Assembly (NCBI RefSeq): GCF_000714815.1
Contig: NZ_JMIH01000023.1
Location: forward strand, 62,001-126,000
DNA length: 64,000 bases
Source of the DNA: Anditalea andensis
Lineage (GTDB): Bacteria; Bacteroidota; Bacteroidia; Cytophagales; Cyclobacteriaceae
Reading direction: 5' to 3'
Shown one piece after another: positions 7,965 through 17,998 of this stretch. The notes under the pieces are model-generated. The model was given only the letters and a program-made list of their open reading frames with translations, did no database searches and was not told the origin of the DNA. Position 1 is the stretch's first letter. Each line of letters begins with the position of its first letter. The position numbers were made by a program, and so were the translations under genes.

Positions 7965-9920
7965 TTAATTCTCTTCATATAATCCACTTGGCCATCTGTC
8001 ATTTGAACTATTGATATCAGGTATGACCCTATCTGGATCTATCTGAATCGCTGTTACATTTTTATCTGATTGGATCAGGTGGTTCCACTGATTACCTCTT
8101 TGCCATATTTCCACAGGAAGTTTAACCCTTTCTTTTGAACCGTCTTCATAGGTGATTTCAAGTAAGATGGGCATAGGTATTTCACCTCTATTCGATATGG
8201 AAGCCACATATCTACCCGGCCCATATGGATATACTCCATCTATTGACAGATCTATATTGCCTGTTCCATAAAACCAGCCATTCCAAAACCAAGCTAAATT
8301 CTCCCCTGCTACACTTTCCATATGATTGAAGAAATCATTTGGCTGCGGGTGTTTGAATGCCCATGTTTTGATATAGGACCTAAAGGCATTATCAAACCGC
8401 TCTTCACCCAAAATATATTCCCGTAACATGATCAAACCTATAGCAGGCTTCATATAAGCAATCATGCCCAGATTTCGGGTAGACGCCACATCTGGATAGG
8501 TATCTATTCCTTCTCTTTCCCTGCTGGTAAGCCAGTTGGTATATCTCCTTGTCTGATTTAATGTAGAAGGGTATTCACCAAATTCTAATGTACTGTAATG
8601 ATTTATAAAAGTGTTAAACCCTTCATCCATCCAGGCATATCTTCTTTCGTTTGTACCTACAATCATAGGAAACCAGTTATGACCAAATTCATGGTCGGTC
8701 ACACCCCAGAGTGATTCACCTGTAGATTGGTAACCGCAAAAATTTAATCCAGGGTATTCCATCCCCCCTATATCAGCAGCCACATTTACAGCGGCAGGAT
8801 ATGGATATTCATACCACTTTTCCGAATAGTGCTCTATAGAAGCTTTACTATACTCCGTAGATCTGCTCCAGCCATCCTCCACATCACTTTCTTTAGGATA
8901 TGCAGATTGAGCTATTATCTGCTTGCCACTTGGCAAGTTGATTCTAGCGGCATCCCAAATAAATGCTTTAGAGGATGCAAAAGCGACATCTCGAGAATTT
9001 TCTATTTTAAAATGCCAGGTAACCTTTCCATCCTGACGAGGCCTGGTCAAATTGGTATTTCCTACTTCTTCAGGAGTTATGATATAGACCGTAGTATCAC
9101 TTTTACTGGCATTGTTTAATCTGTTCTGCAATTCTCTTGGAAGTACCTGAGCTGTGTTTTGCAGTGCCCCAGATCCCACTACGATGTGATCAAACGGAAC
9201 TGTGACCTTGTATTCAAAATCCCCATAACCAAGATAAAACTCACCTGCACCTAGATAGGGTTCTACATTCCATCCCACCACATCATCAAATACAGCTACC
9301 TTAGGATACCATTGAGCCAAAGCATATATGGTTCCATCTGCTACTTCTAATCTGCCCATTCTATCCATTCCCTGCTCAGGGATTTTGAAATTAAAATCCA
9401 TAGAAATGCTAGCCGTACCACCATTGGCAGGTATAGGCTCTGCAAAAAACACCTGCATCCTGGTATCATCTATTATGTGTCTATTAGATGAAGCACCTCT
9501 TCTTCCTACCGTAGCATTAAGATTTTGGATCTCATATCCACCATCCACGTCACCTGAATACCTATTACCCTGAATGGGAGTAGTCAATGTACCTCTGCTA
9601 TCCGGTTTAAACCTGTTTTGTTCCAGATGAAGCCATACAAAATCTAGGGAATGCGGACTATTGTTTCTATAGTTTATCGTTACTTTTCCGGTTATGGTAT
9701 GCTGCTGGTCGTCGAGTTCAGCCTCAATATTATAATCAGCTCCATTTTGCCAGTAACTGGGGCCTGGAGTACCCATGGCAGTCCTATATGGCGTGCCCTG
9801 TCTATAAGAAATATCCCTGAATTTCCCCATATTAGTTTCTGTAACCTGCTGAGCTTCTACTCCCCAAACGCAACTGGAAACTAAAAGGGAAAAAATAATT
9901 TTACGCCAAATGTTTTTCAT
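7965..9920 (-). CDS. M1-family zinc metallopeptidase (aminopeptidase N-like), exported
   Basis: The 651-residue protein has a signal peptide ending near VEAQ (24). The M1 features are GGMEYP (385-390, in place of GxMEN), the zinc motif HEFGH (410-414) and the third zinc ligand E433 in DEGFN, exactly 19 residues after the last His. The N-terminal 350 residues form the beta-rich M1 domain. M1 enzymes remove N-terminal residues from peptides; in the periplasm this fits peptide scavenging. It is a single-gene unit with its own terminator, divergent from the TonB receptor gene. Confidence 0.92.
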   Translation of the reverse strand: MKNIWRKIIFSLLVSSCVWGVEAQQVTETNMGKFRDISYRQGTPYRTAMGTPGPSYWQNGADYNIEAELDDQQHTITGKVTINYRNNSPHSLDFVWLHLEQNRFKPDSRGTLTTPIQGNRYSGDVDGGYEIQNLNATVGRRGASSNRHIIDDTRMQVFFAEPIPANGGTASISMDFNFKIPEQGMDRMGRLEVADGTIYALAQWYPKVAVFDDVVGWNVEPYLGAGEFYLGYGDFEYKVTVPFDHIVVGSGALQNTAQVLPRELQNRLNNASKSDTTVYIITPEEVGNTNLTRPRQDGKVTWHFKIENSRDVAFASSKAFIWDAARINLPSGKQIIAQSAYPKESDVEDGWSRSTEYSKASIEHYSEKWYEYPYPAAVNVAADIGGMEYPGLNFCGYQSTGESLWGVTDHEFGHNWFPMIVGTNERRYAWMDEGFNTFINHYSTLEFGEYPSTLNQTRRYTNWLTSREREGIDTYPDVASTRNLGMIAYMKPAIGLIMLREYILGEERFDNAFRSYIKTWAFKHPQPNDFFNHMESVAGENLAWFWNGWFYGTGNIDLSIDGVYPYGPGRYVASISNRGEIPMPILLEITYEDGSKERVKLPVEIWQRGNQWNHLIQSDKNVTAIQIDPDRVIPDINSSNDRWPSGLYEEN

Positions 9921-10085
9921 AAGTGAATATCTAAATTATCATTACGCTAAAATACATAAACATATTATAACTCAAAAAGCATATGTTACTGTAGTACATA
10001 AAAGTAAAAAAAATACCTAGACATATTTCCTTTGGGAAGTTTCCCCTTTTAAGTGCAAATTTGCCTCTCCAATTTATGAATCCCT

Positions 10086-11927
10086 ATGAAAAAAATATTA
10101 CTTATAATAGGATGGATGGTATCCTATTACTCCCTATATGCTCAAAGCGACTCCTCTGCAGTAGAGCTCTCAGAAATTATCATCAATGAAAACAGGTTAC
10201 AGATACCCTTCAACAAAACTTCCAGAAACATCGGCATAATCGGCAGAAAAGAAATAGAAACCACACCCGCCAGAAGCCTCCAAGAAATCCTGTCATTTAC
10301 GCCAGGAGTAGATGTAAGGCAGCGGGGTGTCAGTGGAGTACAAGCCAACATAGGAATCAGAGGTGGTAATTTTGAACAAACGCTAATGCTCATTAACGGC
10401 ATAAAGCTGACTGATCCCCAAACAGGGCACCATATGATGAATATCCCCATACCGCTCCAGGCTATACAGCGTGTAGAAGTCTTAAAGGGTCCTGCATCAA
10501 GAATTTATGGACAGAATGCCTATGCTGGGGCAATAAATGTAGTGACTACATTAGCAGACACAAAAAGTTTAAATTTTCAAGGGTATGGTGGAGATTTCGG
10601 AATGCGGGGCGCTAGTCTGGTTACATCTCTTCCTATAGGAACATTTAGACAAACAATTTCTGCCAGCCATGATGCCTCGGATGGGCATTGGTACAATTCA
10701 GATTTTAAGGTGAGTAATCTTTTTTATGAAGGAGGATTTGCCCTAAACGAAGATAATGAAATAAAAATTATGGCAGCAATGAGTGATAGATCATTTGGTG
10801 CAAATGGTTTTTACACCAATGCGTTTCCAGATCAATGGGAAAGTGTACAGACTTACTTATCGGCCCTCAGCCACACCTATGCTAAAAATGATATATATCT
10901 TCAGACCAGAGCCTATTGGAGAAGAAACGTAGATGAATTTCGGTTACGAAGGAATGAGCCTCAGTTTTCTACCAACAATCATATCTCTGACGTATTTGCG
11001 CTGGAATTAAACGGAAGCTATACAAGTATTGCGGGCATGACAGGTTTTGGCATTGAAGGCAGACGGGAAGAGATCGACAGTAATAACATAGGCCTTCGCC
11101 AAAGAGCGTTTCTAGGGCTATTTGCCGAGCACCGTATAGCCTTCGGGGATGGCTTCGACTTTAGAGCTGGGATTTATGCTAACTACTATGATGAATATGG
11201 ATGGAAACCTTTTCCCGGAGCAGAACTCGGTTATCAATTAAGTAATCATTCCAGGCTATATACTAACTATGGGGTAAGCTACAGAATACCATCTTTCACC
11301 GAATTATACTACGAAGACCCCAGTAATCTCAGTAATCCCAATTTAGAGCCAGAGCAGGCTCAAAATTTTGAGATAGGATACCGGTTTCACAAAGAGCGAT
11401 TCAGATTTGAAACAAATTACTTTTATAGATATACCCAAAATCTGATCGACTGGACCCGTTCCCCAAGTGAGGCTATACCAAACCCAAATCAATGGCAACC
11501 CCGGAACATCAGCCAGGTCACTTTTCATGGTCTGGAAACCGGATTTATCTACGCTATGAATGCAGGCTCCAGACATTTAAGACTTACAGAAGTTTCCTTT
11601 TCATATAATTACATCGATGCAGCATTGATACAGGCAGAGGGTGTCGAGTCAAGATACTCGCTTAATTCACTTCGCCACCAATTAATAGGCGGTATCCAAA
11701 CAGAAATTGTACAAAGATCTGAGCTGACGGTTAAAGCCAGGTATCTGGAAAGAATGGCATTGGAACCATATTTTCTTCTAGATGCAAGGATAGATTATAA
11801 TAGGTTAAAAACTTTGGGATTCTTTGCAGAAGCCTCCAATATCACGAATGCAGAATATATAGAGGCAGGTTTTGTCCAGATGCCAGGCAGGTGGTTCCGG
11901 GCAGGGATCAGTATAAACCTGGAATAG
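10086..11927 (+). CDS. TonB-dependent outer membrane receptor (BtuB-sized)
   Basis: The 613-residue protein has a signal peptide ending LYAQ (about 20) and then a plug domain: LQEILSFTPGVDVRQRG, IRGGNFEQTLMLINGIKL and RVEVLKGPASRIYGQNAYAGAINV, followed by a 22-strand-type barrel that ends in an aromatic-rich strand. There is no carboxypeptidase-like N-terminal repeat, so it is of the small BtuB/FhuA type rather than SusC. It imports a siderophore, cobalamin or similar ligand with TonB energy. The ligand is unknown: no cobalamin riboswitch-like element or transport gene lies next to it. Confidence 0.93.
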   Translation: MKKILLIIGWMVSYYSLYAQSDSSAVELSEIIINENRLQIPFNKTSRNIGIIGRKEIETTPARSLQEILSFTPGVDVRQRGVSGVQANIGIRGGNFEQTLMLINGIKLTDPQTGHHMMNIPIPLQAIQRVEVLKGPASRIYGQNAYAGAINVVTTLADTKSLNFQGYGGDFGMRGASLVTSLPIGTFRQTISASHDASDGHWYNSDFKVSNLFYEGGFALNEDNEIKIMAAMSDRSFGANGFYTNAFPDQWESVQTYLSALSHTYAKNDIYLQTRAYWRRNVDEFRLRRNEPQFSTNNHISDVFALELNGSYTSIAGMTGFGIEGRREEIDSNNIGLRQRAFLGLFAEHRIAFGDGFDFRAGIYANYYDEYGWKPFPGAELGYQLSNHSRLYTNYGVSYRIPSFTELYYEDPSNLSNPNLEPEQAQNFEIGYRFHKERFRFETNYFYRYTQNLIDWTRSPSEAIPNPNQWQPRNISQVTFHGLETGFIYAMNAGSRHLRLTEVSFSYNYIDAALIQAEGVESRYSLNSLRHQLIGGIQTEIVQRSELTVKARYLERMALEPYFLLDARIDYNRLKTLGFFAEASNITNAEYIEAGFVQMPGRWFRAGISINLE

Positions 11928-11963
11928 ATATAAGTTATAATTGATTACTTATTAGTTAATATA

Positions 11964-11999
11964 GAGGTGTACAACCTTCTATGCGAGGATGTACACCTA
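11964..11999 (+). terminator. Strong hairpin after the TonB receptor gene
   Basis: AGGTGTACA (11965-11973) pairs perfectly with TGTACACCT (11990-11998), with a further CCT/AGG inside. There is no T-run, only the AT-rich sequence downstream, so termination is likely but not certain. Confidence 0.5.
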
Positions 12000-12097
12000 A
12001 CATATATAAATTTTAATCAGCTAATGCTATTTTAATATTTTTTAAACTTCATAATCAATGATATACAGAAGAAGTATAGAATTTTTTAATTCAAAAA

Positions 12098-12128
12098 TTT
12101 GCACCTAATGAAATTAAAACTACCTTTG
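12098..12128 (+). promoter_or_regulatory. Promoter of the tandem tRNA-Val genes
   Basis: TTTG (12098-12101), 19 bases, then TACCTTTG (12121-12128): a full match to the Bacteroidota -33/-7 promoter. The first tRNA starts 38 bases after the -7 box. Confidence 0.85.
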
Positions 12129-12166
12129 CAATCCAATTAGACATCAAAAGGGATGTTAATTTCATT

Positions 12167-12241
12167 GGGAGTTTAGCTCAGTTGGTTCAGAGCATCTGCC
12201 TTACAAGCAGAGGGTCGGGGGTTCGAATCCCTCAACTCCCA
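12167..12241 (+). tRNA. tRNA-Val (anticodon TAC)
   Basis: A 75-base cloverleaf: acceptor GGGAGTT/AACTCCC, D arm GCTC/GAGC, anticodon arm TCTGC/GCAGA with loop CTTACAA (TAC, reads GUA), and T arm with TTCGAAT. Discriminator A; CCA is not encoded. It is identical to the next copy 44 bases downstream. Confidence 0.97.
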
Positions 12242-12285
12242 CACTTGAATTCAAAAAAGGTGAAGGTATTTTCTAATAATTTTCC

Positions 12286-12740
<455 letters not shown>

Positions 12741-12744
12741 CTTT

Positions 12745-12766
12745 AAAGTCTATCAAGAGGCTTTTT
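12745..12766 (+). terminator. Second copy of the tRNA-Val terminator
   Basis: AAAGTCT pairs with AGGCTTT (one T-G wobble) before a short T-run. It has the same place relative to the tRNA remnant as the intact terminator has to the second tRNA. Confidence 0.65.
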
Positions 12767-12787
12767 AGAATTAAGCCAATTTTTTTT

Positions 12788-12814
12788 ATCGTAGCTCTAC
12801 TTTACATTCCATGA
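12788..12814 (+). pseudogene. Remnant of the 5' end of a second GIY-YIG gene
   Basis: The bases from 12786 to about 12820 match the region around the start of the intact GIY-YIG gene (12404-12440). The codons read I-V-A-L-L-Y-I-P-stop where the intact gene reads M-A-A-L-L-Y-I-L. The start codon is lost (ATC) and the frame closes after eight codons. Only this stub is recognisable. Confidence 0.65.
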
Positions 12815-12894
12815 TTCAACTATTTATAACTACCTATAGTTATAAATTTATACCTTCATCATTTTATAAAATTTAAAAATAATAAATTATAAAT

Positions 12895-13134
12895 ATGCCT
12901 TTAGGAGAAAAATTGGAAAATTATATCTACCAAAATCGCGAATTGATGATAATTTTAAGGGAAATGATCTCACCTTAATCGCCAATGACTTAGGCGAAGC
13001 AATTACCTTATTTATAGGCCATCGGAAAGATAATGGGGATATAAAAGGGGAGCACTATGTACGTAAGATAGTCAAAGATAAAATCTGGAAAAATTATCAA
13101 AAGCCACTGGGACAATAAAGGAAAAGTAGGATAA
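12895..13134 (+). pseudogene. Frameshifted remnant of a small unknown protein gene
   Basis: Three frames carry protein-like pieces in order. MPLGEKLENYIYQNRELMII comes from the ATG at 12895. Then, in the next frame, comes a stretch beginning NDLTLIANDLGEAITLFIGH and running through KGEHYVRKIVKD. Then, in the third frame, comes SGKIIKSHWDNKGKVG and a stop at 13132. One coding sequence of about 80 residues with two frameshifts (or a small deletion) explains this best. I do not recognise a named family. It lies between the tRNA/GIY-YIG debris and the GNAT gene. Confidence 0.6.
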
Positions 13135-13144
13135 AAGATAATAT

Positions 13145-13609
13145 TCACAATTCCAATTCCATCTTTACATCACACCTAGCATATTTGCCGCATTCTTTAA
13201 CAGCTTCTTTAAATCCCATTTTTTTATAGAGGGATAATGCAGGTATCAGCTTACTGCTGCTATACAAAATGATCTTATCAGCACCTTTTTTTCTGGCTTC
13301 TTCTACTATGCCCATGATCAGAAGCTGGGCCACTCCTTTTCCCTGCGCTTCTGGAACTACTCCCATTTTGATGAGCTCAAAACTATATTCATCATCAGCC
13401 CTAATTAAACCAATAGTTCCTATTACTTCCTCTCCATCTTTAGCAAAAAGAATAACCCCTCCATTATCAATAATATGTCGGTCCGGCTCATCCAACTGCG
13501 CCATATCAAATGGTTCGATGGTAAAATATTTAGTTACCCATTCTTTATTAATGCGTCCGAAATGGATCTTTAGCTCCGGAGTATAGGGTACTATAGAAAT
13601 TTGGTTCAT
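13145..13609 (-). CDS. GNAT-family N-acetyltransferase
   Basis: The 154-residue protein has the GNAT core. The acetyl-CoA loop is MGVVPEAQGKGVAQLLI (the Q/RxxGxG/A type, QGKGVA), preceded by the strand with VIGTIGLIRAD and followed by ALSLYKKMGFKEA, the usual C-terminal strand-helix. It transfers acetyl from acetyl-CoA to a small-molecule or protein amine; the substrate is unknown. It stands alone, convergent with the decayed tRNA-Val region. Confidence 0.88.
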   Translation of the reverse strand: MNQISIVPYTPELKIHFGRINKEWVTKYFTIEPFDMAQLDEPDRHIIDNGGVILFAKDGEEVIGTIGLIRADDEYSFELIKMGVVPEAQGKGVAQLLIMGIVEEARKKGADKIILYSSSKLIPALSLYKKMGFKEAVKECGKYARCDVKMELEL

Positions 13610-13782
13610 AAAACGATTATATCAAACTGATTTTTTCTATGAAATTTAAGATTTTTAATTCTTTTTAAAAAAACCTGATATGAGATTAAGAAAAAAATCA
13701 TGTCTTTTTTAAATTTTTCATTCTCTGCGCTTCAATAATAAATACTAAGGTTTCCTAAACAGGGCATTACTCTAAAACTGAT

Positions 13783-13812
13783 AAAAAAAGCCCCGGTGTG
13801 ATTTCCGAGGCC
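13783..13812 (-). terminator. Terminator of the aldehyde dehydrogenase gene
   Basis: On the minus strand GCCTCGG pairs with CCGGGGC (one T-G wobble) and is followed by seven T, 86 bases after the stop codon. Confidence 0.85.
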
Positions 13813-13897
13813 ATAAGATTAAATGACAATATTAATAATGGATAAGAAAAACTCACTTACTATATATCTTACAGGTATTGTTACCTGACCCTTATAT

Positions 13898-15442
13898 TTA
13901 AATGTGGAATTTGATCCCTTGTGCCAATGGAAGTTCAGTGGTATAATTGATAGTATTGGTCTGTCGTCTCATGTAGGCTTTCCATGCATCTGAACCGGAC
14001 TCACGGCCTCCACCTGTTTCCTTTTCACCACCAAATGCTCCACCTATCTCTGCCCCTGATGTACCTATATTTACATTGGCTATGCCGCAGTCTGATCCGG
14101 CTACTGAGAGGAACAGTTCTGCTTCCCTCATATTGGTAGTCATAATGGCGGAAGACAGCCCCTGTGGCACGCCGTTGTGCATATCTATAGCTTCGTCCAG
14201 ATCCGAATATTTCATCAGGTATAATATGGGAGCAAAAGTTTCATGCTGCACTATCTGGAAATGGTTTTCTGCTTCGAAGATACATGGCTTCACGTAGCAA
14301 CCGGATTCATAACCCTCACCTTCCATGAGGCCTCCTGCTACTACTTCTTTACCTCCTTCTGCTTTTACTTTATCTATCGCTGCTAGGTAGCTATTCACTG
14401 CATCCTTATCGATTAAAGGTCCTACATGAAAATTTTCATCCAGCGGATTTCCTATAGTCAGGTTTTTATAAGCTGATGCAAGTCGGGATTTTACCTCCTC
14501 ATAAACAGTATCATGAACAATCAGCCGTCTGGTGGAGGTACATCTTTGTCCAGCAGTACCCACCGCACCGAATAATGCTCCTCTTATAGCTATATCCAGA
14601 TCGGCATTGGGGGTGATGATGATGGCATTATTGCCTCCGAGTTCCAGCAAAGATCTGCCTAGCCTAGAACCGACTGCTTCTCCCACCAACTTACCCATGC
14701 GCGTAGAGCCTGTAGCTGATACCAGAGGTATTCTTTTATCATGGGAAAGGTATTCTCCTACTTTGTAATTCCCTATGACTAAAGATGAAATCCCTTCAGG
14801 AAGCCCATTATCCTTAAAAACCTTGGCAGCTATATGCTGACATGCCAATGCAGAAAGGGCCGCTTTTTCAGAAGGTTTCCAGATACAAACATCCCCACAC
14901 ACCCATGCCAACATGGTATTCCAGGACCAGACCGCTACGGGGAAGTTAAAAGCCGAGATCACCCCCACTATACCCAATGCATGCCATTGCTCATACATCC
15001 TATGCCCAGGACGTTCTGAATGCATGGTGAGACCATACAGCTGGCGCGAAAGACCTATCGCAAAATCACATATATCTATCATCTCCTGGACTTCCCCCAA
15101 TCCTTCCTGATAGGATTTGCCCATTTCATAAGAAACCAATTTACCTAGATCCTCTTTTCTTTCTCTAAGTGCATTCCCTATCTGCCTTACTATCTCCCCC
15201 CGAAAAGGAGCGGGCTTCTTTCTCCAAAACTTAAAGGCTTCCTGTGCCTTTTCGACAACTGCCTCATAGGCTTCCTCACTTGTGCTCTGTACTTTAGCAA
15301 TAGCTAGCCCATTTACAGGAGAATAAGATGTTTGGTACTCCTCATTTGTCTCCATCCATTCTACACCGGTAGAAGTCCCTAAATTTTCTTTATTTACATG
15401 TAGCCTCTGTAGCGCTTCTTGAATACCAAAATTATCAGTCAT
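13898..15442 (-). CDS. Aldehyde dehydrogenase, ALDH7 (alpha-aminoadipic semialdehyde dehydrogenase) type
   Basis: The 514-residue NAD(P)-dependent enzyme has the general-base Glu E267 in LLELGGNN and catalytic Cys C301 in GTAGQRCTST, plus the cofactor loop SATGSTRMG (242-250). The features SAFNFPVAVWSWN (163-175), AWVCGD and GGGRESGSDAWKAYMRR match ALDH7 (antiquitin, piperideine-6-carboxylate dehydrogenase), which oxidises the semialdehyde of lysine breakdown. No other lysine degradation gene is nearby, so the pathway role is from the family only. It has its own promoter and terminator. Confidence 0.9.
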   Translation of the reverse strand: MTDNFGIQEALQRLHVNKENLGTSTGVEWMETNEEYQTSYSPVNGLAIAKVQSTSEEAYEAVVEKAQEAFKFWRKKPAPFRGEIVRQIGNALRERKEDLGKLVSYEMGKSYQEGLGEVQEMIDICDFAIGLSRQLYGLTMHSERPGHRMYEQWHALGIVGVISAFNFPVAVWSWNTMLAWVCGDVCIWKPSEKAALSALACQHIAAKVFKDNGLPEGISSLVIGNYKVGEYLSHDKRIPLVSATGSTRMGKLVGEAVGSRLGRSLLELGGNNAIIITPNADLDIAIRGALFGAVGTAGQRCTSTRRLIVHDTVYEEVKSRLASAYKNLTIGNPLDENFHVGPLIDKDAVNSYLAAIDKVKAEGGKEVVAGGLMEGEGYESGCYVKPCIFEAENHFQIVQHETFAPILYLMKYSDLDEAIDMHNGVPQGLSSAIMTTNMREAELFLSVAGSDCGIANVNIGTSGAEIGGAFGGEKETGGGRESGSDAWKAYMRRQTNTINYTTELPLAQGIKFHI

Positions 15443-15477
15443 AAATAAAAATGTTTTAGTCTAAAATAGTACTGATC

Positions 15478-15508
15478 CAAATCTACTATATTCATTTACC
15501 AACCACAA
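15478..15508 (-). promoter_or_regulatory. Promoter of the ALDH7-type gene
   Basis: On the minus strand TTG (15508-15506), 20 bases, then TAGATTTG (15485-15478) match the -33/-7 consensus, 35 bases before the ATG. Confidence 0.65.
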
Positions 15509-15571
15509 CCGAAGCCTCAAATTTTAGAATTATTCCTCTCAGCATATAGGATCCATCATCCATTAATAGTC

Positions 15572-15606
15572 AAAAAAAAGGCCACCCAAAATGGGTAGCC
15601 CTTTTA
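15572..15606 (-). terminator. Terminator of the HtrA-type protease gene
   Basis: On the minus strand GGCTACCC pairs with GGGTGGCC (one T-G wobble) around ATTTT, then a run of T. Confidence 0.87.
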
Positions 15607-15640
15607 TCTAACATAAACCAACTAAACACTATCATCAATA

Positions 15641-17134
15641 TCAATCCAAGGTTACTTCGAAATAAGCTTGTTGGCCACTCGAATACATACCTAACACCAC
15701 TACTTCTTCACCCCTACTTTTCTTTAACACCTCTACCAAGTGATCGGCATCCTTGATCTTAGTTCTTCCTACCTGCGTGACAATAAATCCTTCTCTGACT
15801 CCAGCTTTCTGCCATTTTTCGTTATCTATACCATTGATCACCGCACCTCCTGAAAGTTTTAGTCTTTGCTTCACAGTAGATGTAACGTCACCAAAGCTTA
15901 CATCTTGGAAAGAATTAACTTTAGGGACTTCTTTTTTTACCACTTTTGTATCTCCGGAGATATTCTTAAGGGTAGCTGTGGTGTTCAATTCTTTACCATT
16001 TCTCAAATATTTCAATGAAACATTATCTCCCGGCCGCTTTCTAGCTACCATTTCCTGCAGTTTAGAGGTGGTATATGTATTCATACCGTCTACTCCTATG
16101 ATAACATCTCCAGACTTAAGTCCAGCTGCTTCCCCAGCACTTCCTTCATTTACTTCCATTACGTATACACCCCGATTCGCCTGTATTTCTTTTCCAAGAT
16201 GTTCTTCAAGTTCCGGGCTTACATCATTGATCTGTACACCTAATAGTCCTCTTTGTACAGTTCCGAATTCAAGTAAATCATCCATCACCTTTTTTGCTAT
16301 AGAACTAGGCACGGCAAAAGAATACCCTATAAACCCTCCAGATCTAGAAGCTATAGCTGTATTTATACCTATAATTTCTCCTGCCAGGTTAACCAGAGGT
16401 CCTCCTGAATTCCCTGGATTTACAGCGGCATCGGTTTGTATAAATGCTTCTACCTGTAAGTTGCTCTCATCTCTTAAAATCCTGATATTTCTTGCCTTGG
16501 CACTTATAATACCTGCAGTTACAGTAGAGCTCAGTTCCATCGGATTGCCTACTGCCAATACCCATTCTCCAATTTGAGCTTTATCCGAATCACCAAATCT
16601 TACAAAGGGGAGACCAGTTTCATCAATCTTCAAAAGCGCCAAGTCAGTTGTTGGATCAGTACCGATAACCCTTGCGGTATATCTTCTATTATCCTCTAAG
16701 GTTATGTCTATTCTGCTGGCATTTTCCACTACGTGATTATTGGTAACTATATATCCATCCTGAGATATAATAGCACCCGAACCAGAACTTCTAGCCTCTC
16801 TTCGCTGACCTTCCGGTCTTTCGGGAGATTTAAAGCCAAAGAACTCTTCGAATGGATCAAACCCCCTCTGTCTTTGCTGACCTTCACCTACCGATACCCT
16901 ACTGTTCACATGAACAACCGCAGGCGTAACCATCTGAGCCGAGGCTACAAAATTTATCCCATCCGGAACATTAAATTTTTCATCATTGAGCCAATTCACC
17001 AAACTGGCATTCTGGTTTTCACTGAAATTTGAAGTGGGCTCTTGCCTTATCAGATAGCTGGCTCCCGCCAAGGCTACCATACCACCTATAAGTGACGCTA
17101 AGATGATCCCTAGAAAAAACTGGCTTCTGTTCAT
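15641..17134 (-). CDS. HtrA/Deg-family periplasmic serine protease
   Basis: From the ATG at 17134 the protein has 497 residues: a membrane signal anchor (about 5-28), a trypsin-like protease with the triad H134 (NNHVV), D164 (TDLALL) and S243 (GNSGGP), then two PDZ domains. Deg proteases degrade or refold damaged envelope proteins. An upstream in-frame ATG at 17185 is rejected because it lies between the two promoter boxes (17173-17204), so it would not be transcribed. The gene has its own terminator and neighbours an Hsp20 gene, which suits a stress response. Confidence 0.93.
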   Translation of the reverse strand: MNRSQFFLGIILASLIGGMVALAGASYLIRQEPTSNFSENQNASLVNWLNDEKFNVPDGINFVASAQMVTPAVVHVNSRVSVGEGQQRQRGFDPFEEFFGFKSPERPEGQRREARSSGSGAIISQDGYIVTNNHVVENASRIDITLEDNRRYTARVIGTDPTTDLALLKIDETGLPFVRFGDSDKAQIGEWVLAVGNPMELSSTVTAGIISAKARNIRILRDESNLQVEAFIQTDAAVNPGNSGGPLVNLAGEIIGINTAIASRSGGFIGYSFAVPSSIAKKVMDDLLEFGTVQRGLLGVQINDVSPELEEHLGKEIQANRGVYVMEVNEGSAGEAAGLKSGDVIIGVDGMNTYTTSKLQEMVARKRPGDNVSLKYLRNGKELNTTATLKNISGDTKVVKKEVPKVNSFQDVSFGDVTSTVKQRLKLSGGAVINGIDNEKWQKAGVREGFIVTQVGRTKIKDADHLVEVLKKSRGEEVVVLGMYSSGQQAYFEVTLD

Positions 17135-17172
17135 ATGCTTTTCTTTTATTATTTTATTTATACTACATACAC

Positions 17173-17204
17173 GAAATATAGGCATGGTAGTTCCTACTTA
17201 TCAA
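17173..17204 (-). promoter_or_regulatory. Promoter of the HtrA-type gene
   Basis: On the minus strand TTG (17204-17202), 21 bases, then TATATTTC (17180-17173), one mismatch from TAnnTTTG, 38 bases before the chosen start. It decides between the two candidate starts. Confidence 0.55.
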
Positions 17205-17320
17205 GAACAAAACCTTTATTTAACACCCTTTAACTTTGTACTTTAAGCCATACTTCAAAAAATCCCCTAAAGGATATTATATAAACCAAAATAATAGTAA
17301 CAGGTTTCTGTACTATGCAT

Positions 17321-17746
17321 TTATTTTACTTCTATCTGATATTTATGGTTAAGCTTCTGGTTTTTCGGCAATAATAGCTTTAAGAGACCCTCTTCATATT
17401 GAGCTTCTATTTTCTCCTGAACCACGTCCTTGGGTATATGGAATGTTTTCGAAAATGTACCTTTGACTATTTCTTGAAGGTGGTATATTTTCCCTTGCGC
17501 ATTTTCATTCTCTTTACGCTCACCTGTTACACCTAATTTATCATCAATTATATTGATCTTAATATCTTTTTTCTCCATACCAGGCAAAGCTACTATGACC
17601 CCATAATACAGATCATCTTCGTATATATCTACAGCTGGAGAAAAACGTTTTACAGATTTACCACCATGATTTGGGCGAATATCTTCTAATAAACCTGTGA
17701 AACCCGATTGATTAGGATTTAGAACATTAAAATTTACAAGTTTCAT
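17321..17746 (-). CDS. Small heat shock protein, Hsp20/alpha-crystallin family
   Basis: From the ATG at 17746 the protein has 141 residues with an alpha-crystallin domain: FSPAVDIYEDDLYYGVIVALPGM at its start, GVTGERK in the middle and the strand GTFSKTFHIPKDV, then the closing YEEGLLKLLLPK. It holds unfolding proteins in an ATP-independent way in the cytoplasm. I prefer MKLVNFNVLN as the start over the in-frame ATG at 17794, whose extra 16 residues are AT-rich and unlike the family. It stands alone, 187 bases upstream of the HtrA start. Confidence 0.92.
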   Translation of the reverse strand: MKLVNFNVLNPNQSGFTGLLEDIRPNHGGKSVKRFSPAVDIYEDDLYYGVIVALPGMEKKDIKINIIDDKLGVTGERKENENAQGKIYHLQEIVKGTFSKTFHIPKDVVQEKIEAQYEEGLLKLLLPKNQKLNHKYQIEVK

Positions 17747-17998
17747 GATATTGAAGTTTATGGTTATTTTTATATAATACCCATATAAATCCATTCCACA
17801 TCATATATATGCATATTACAATGACATTATGGCATTTATTCTTTTATAAATTATTGTAAAGACATTTAATCTACGCCATATTGACTTTCTTAATACATAA
17901 ATGAAAAAACCACATAGCAGTATCATCGGTATATTCTTTGCATATAAATAATTTGGGAGCAGCACTTGTCTATCATTATTTAGATTACAAAAACACGT

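Noticed and set aside
9921-10085. Possible cobalamin riboswitch before the BtuB-sized receptor
   Set aside because: The region is too short and AT-rich and shows no B12-box-like or multi-stem structure.
17135-17185. Longer N-terminus for the HtrA-type protein (ATG at 17185)
   Set aside because: This ATG lies between the -33 and -7 boxes, and the extra residues precede a good signal anchor.
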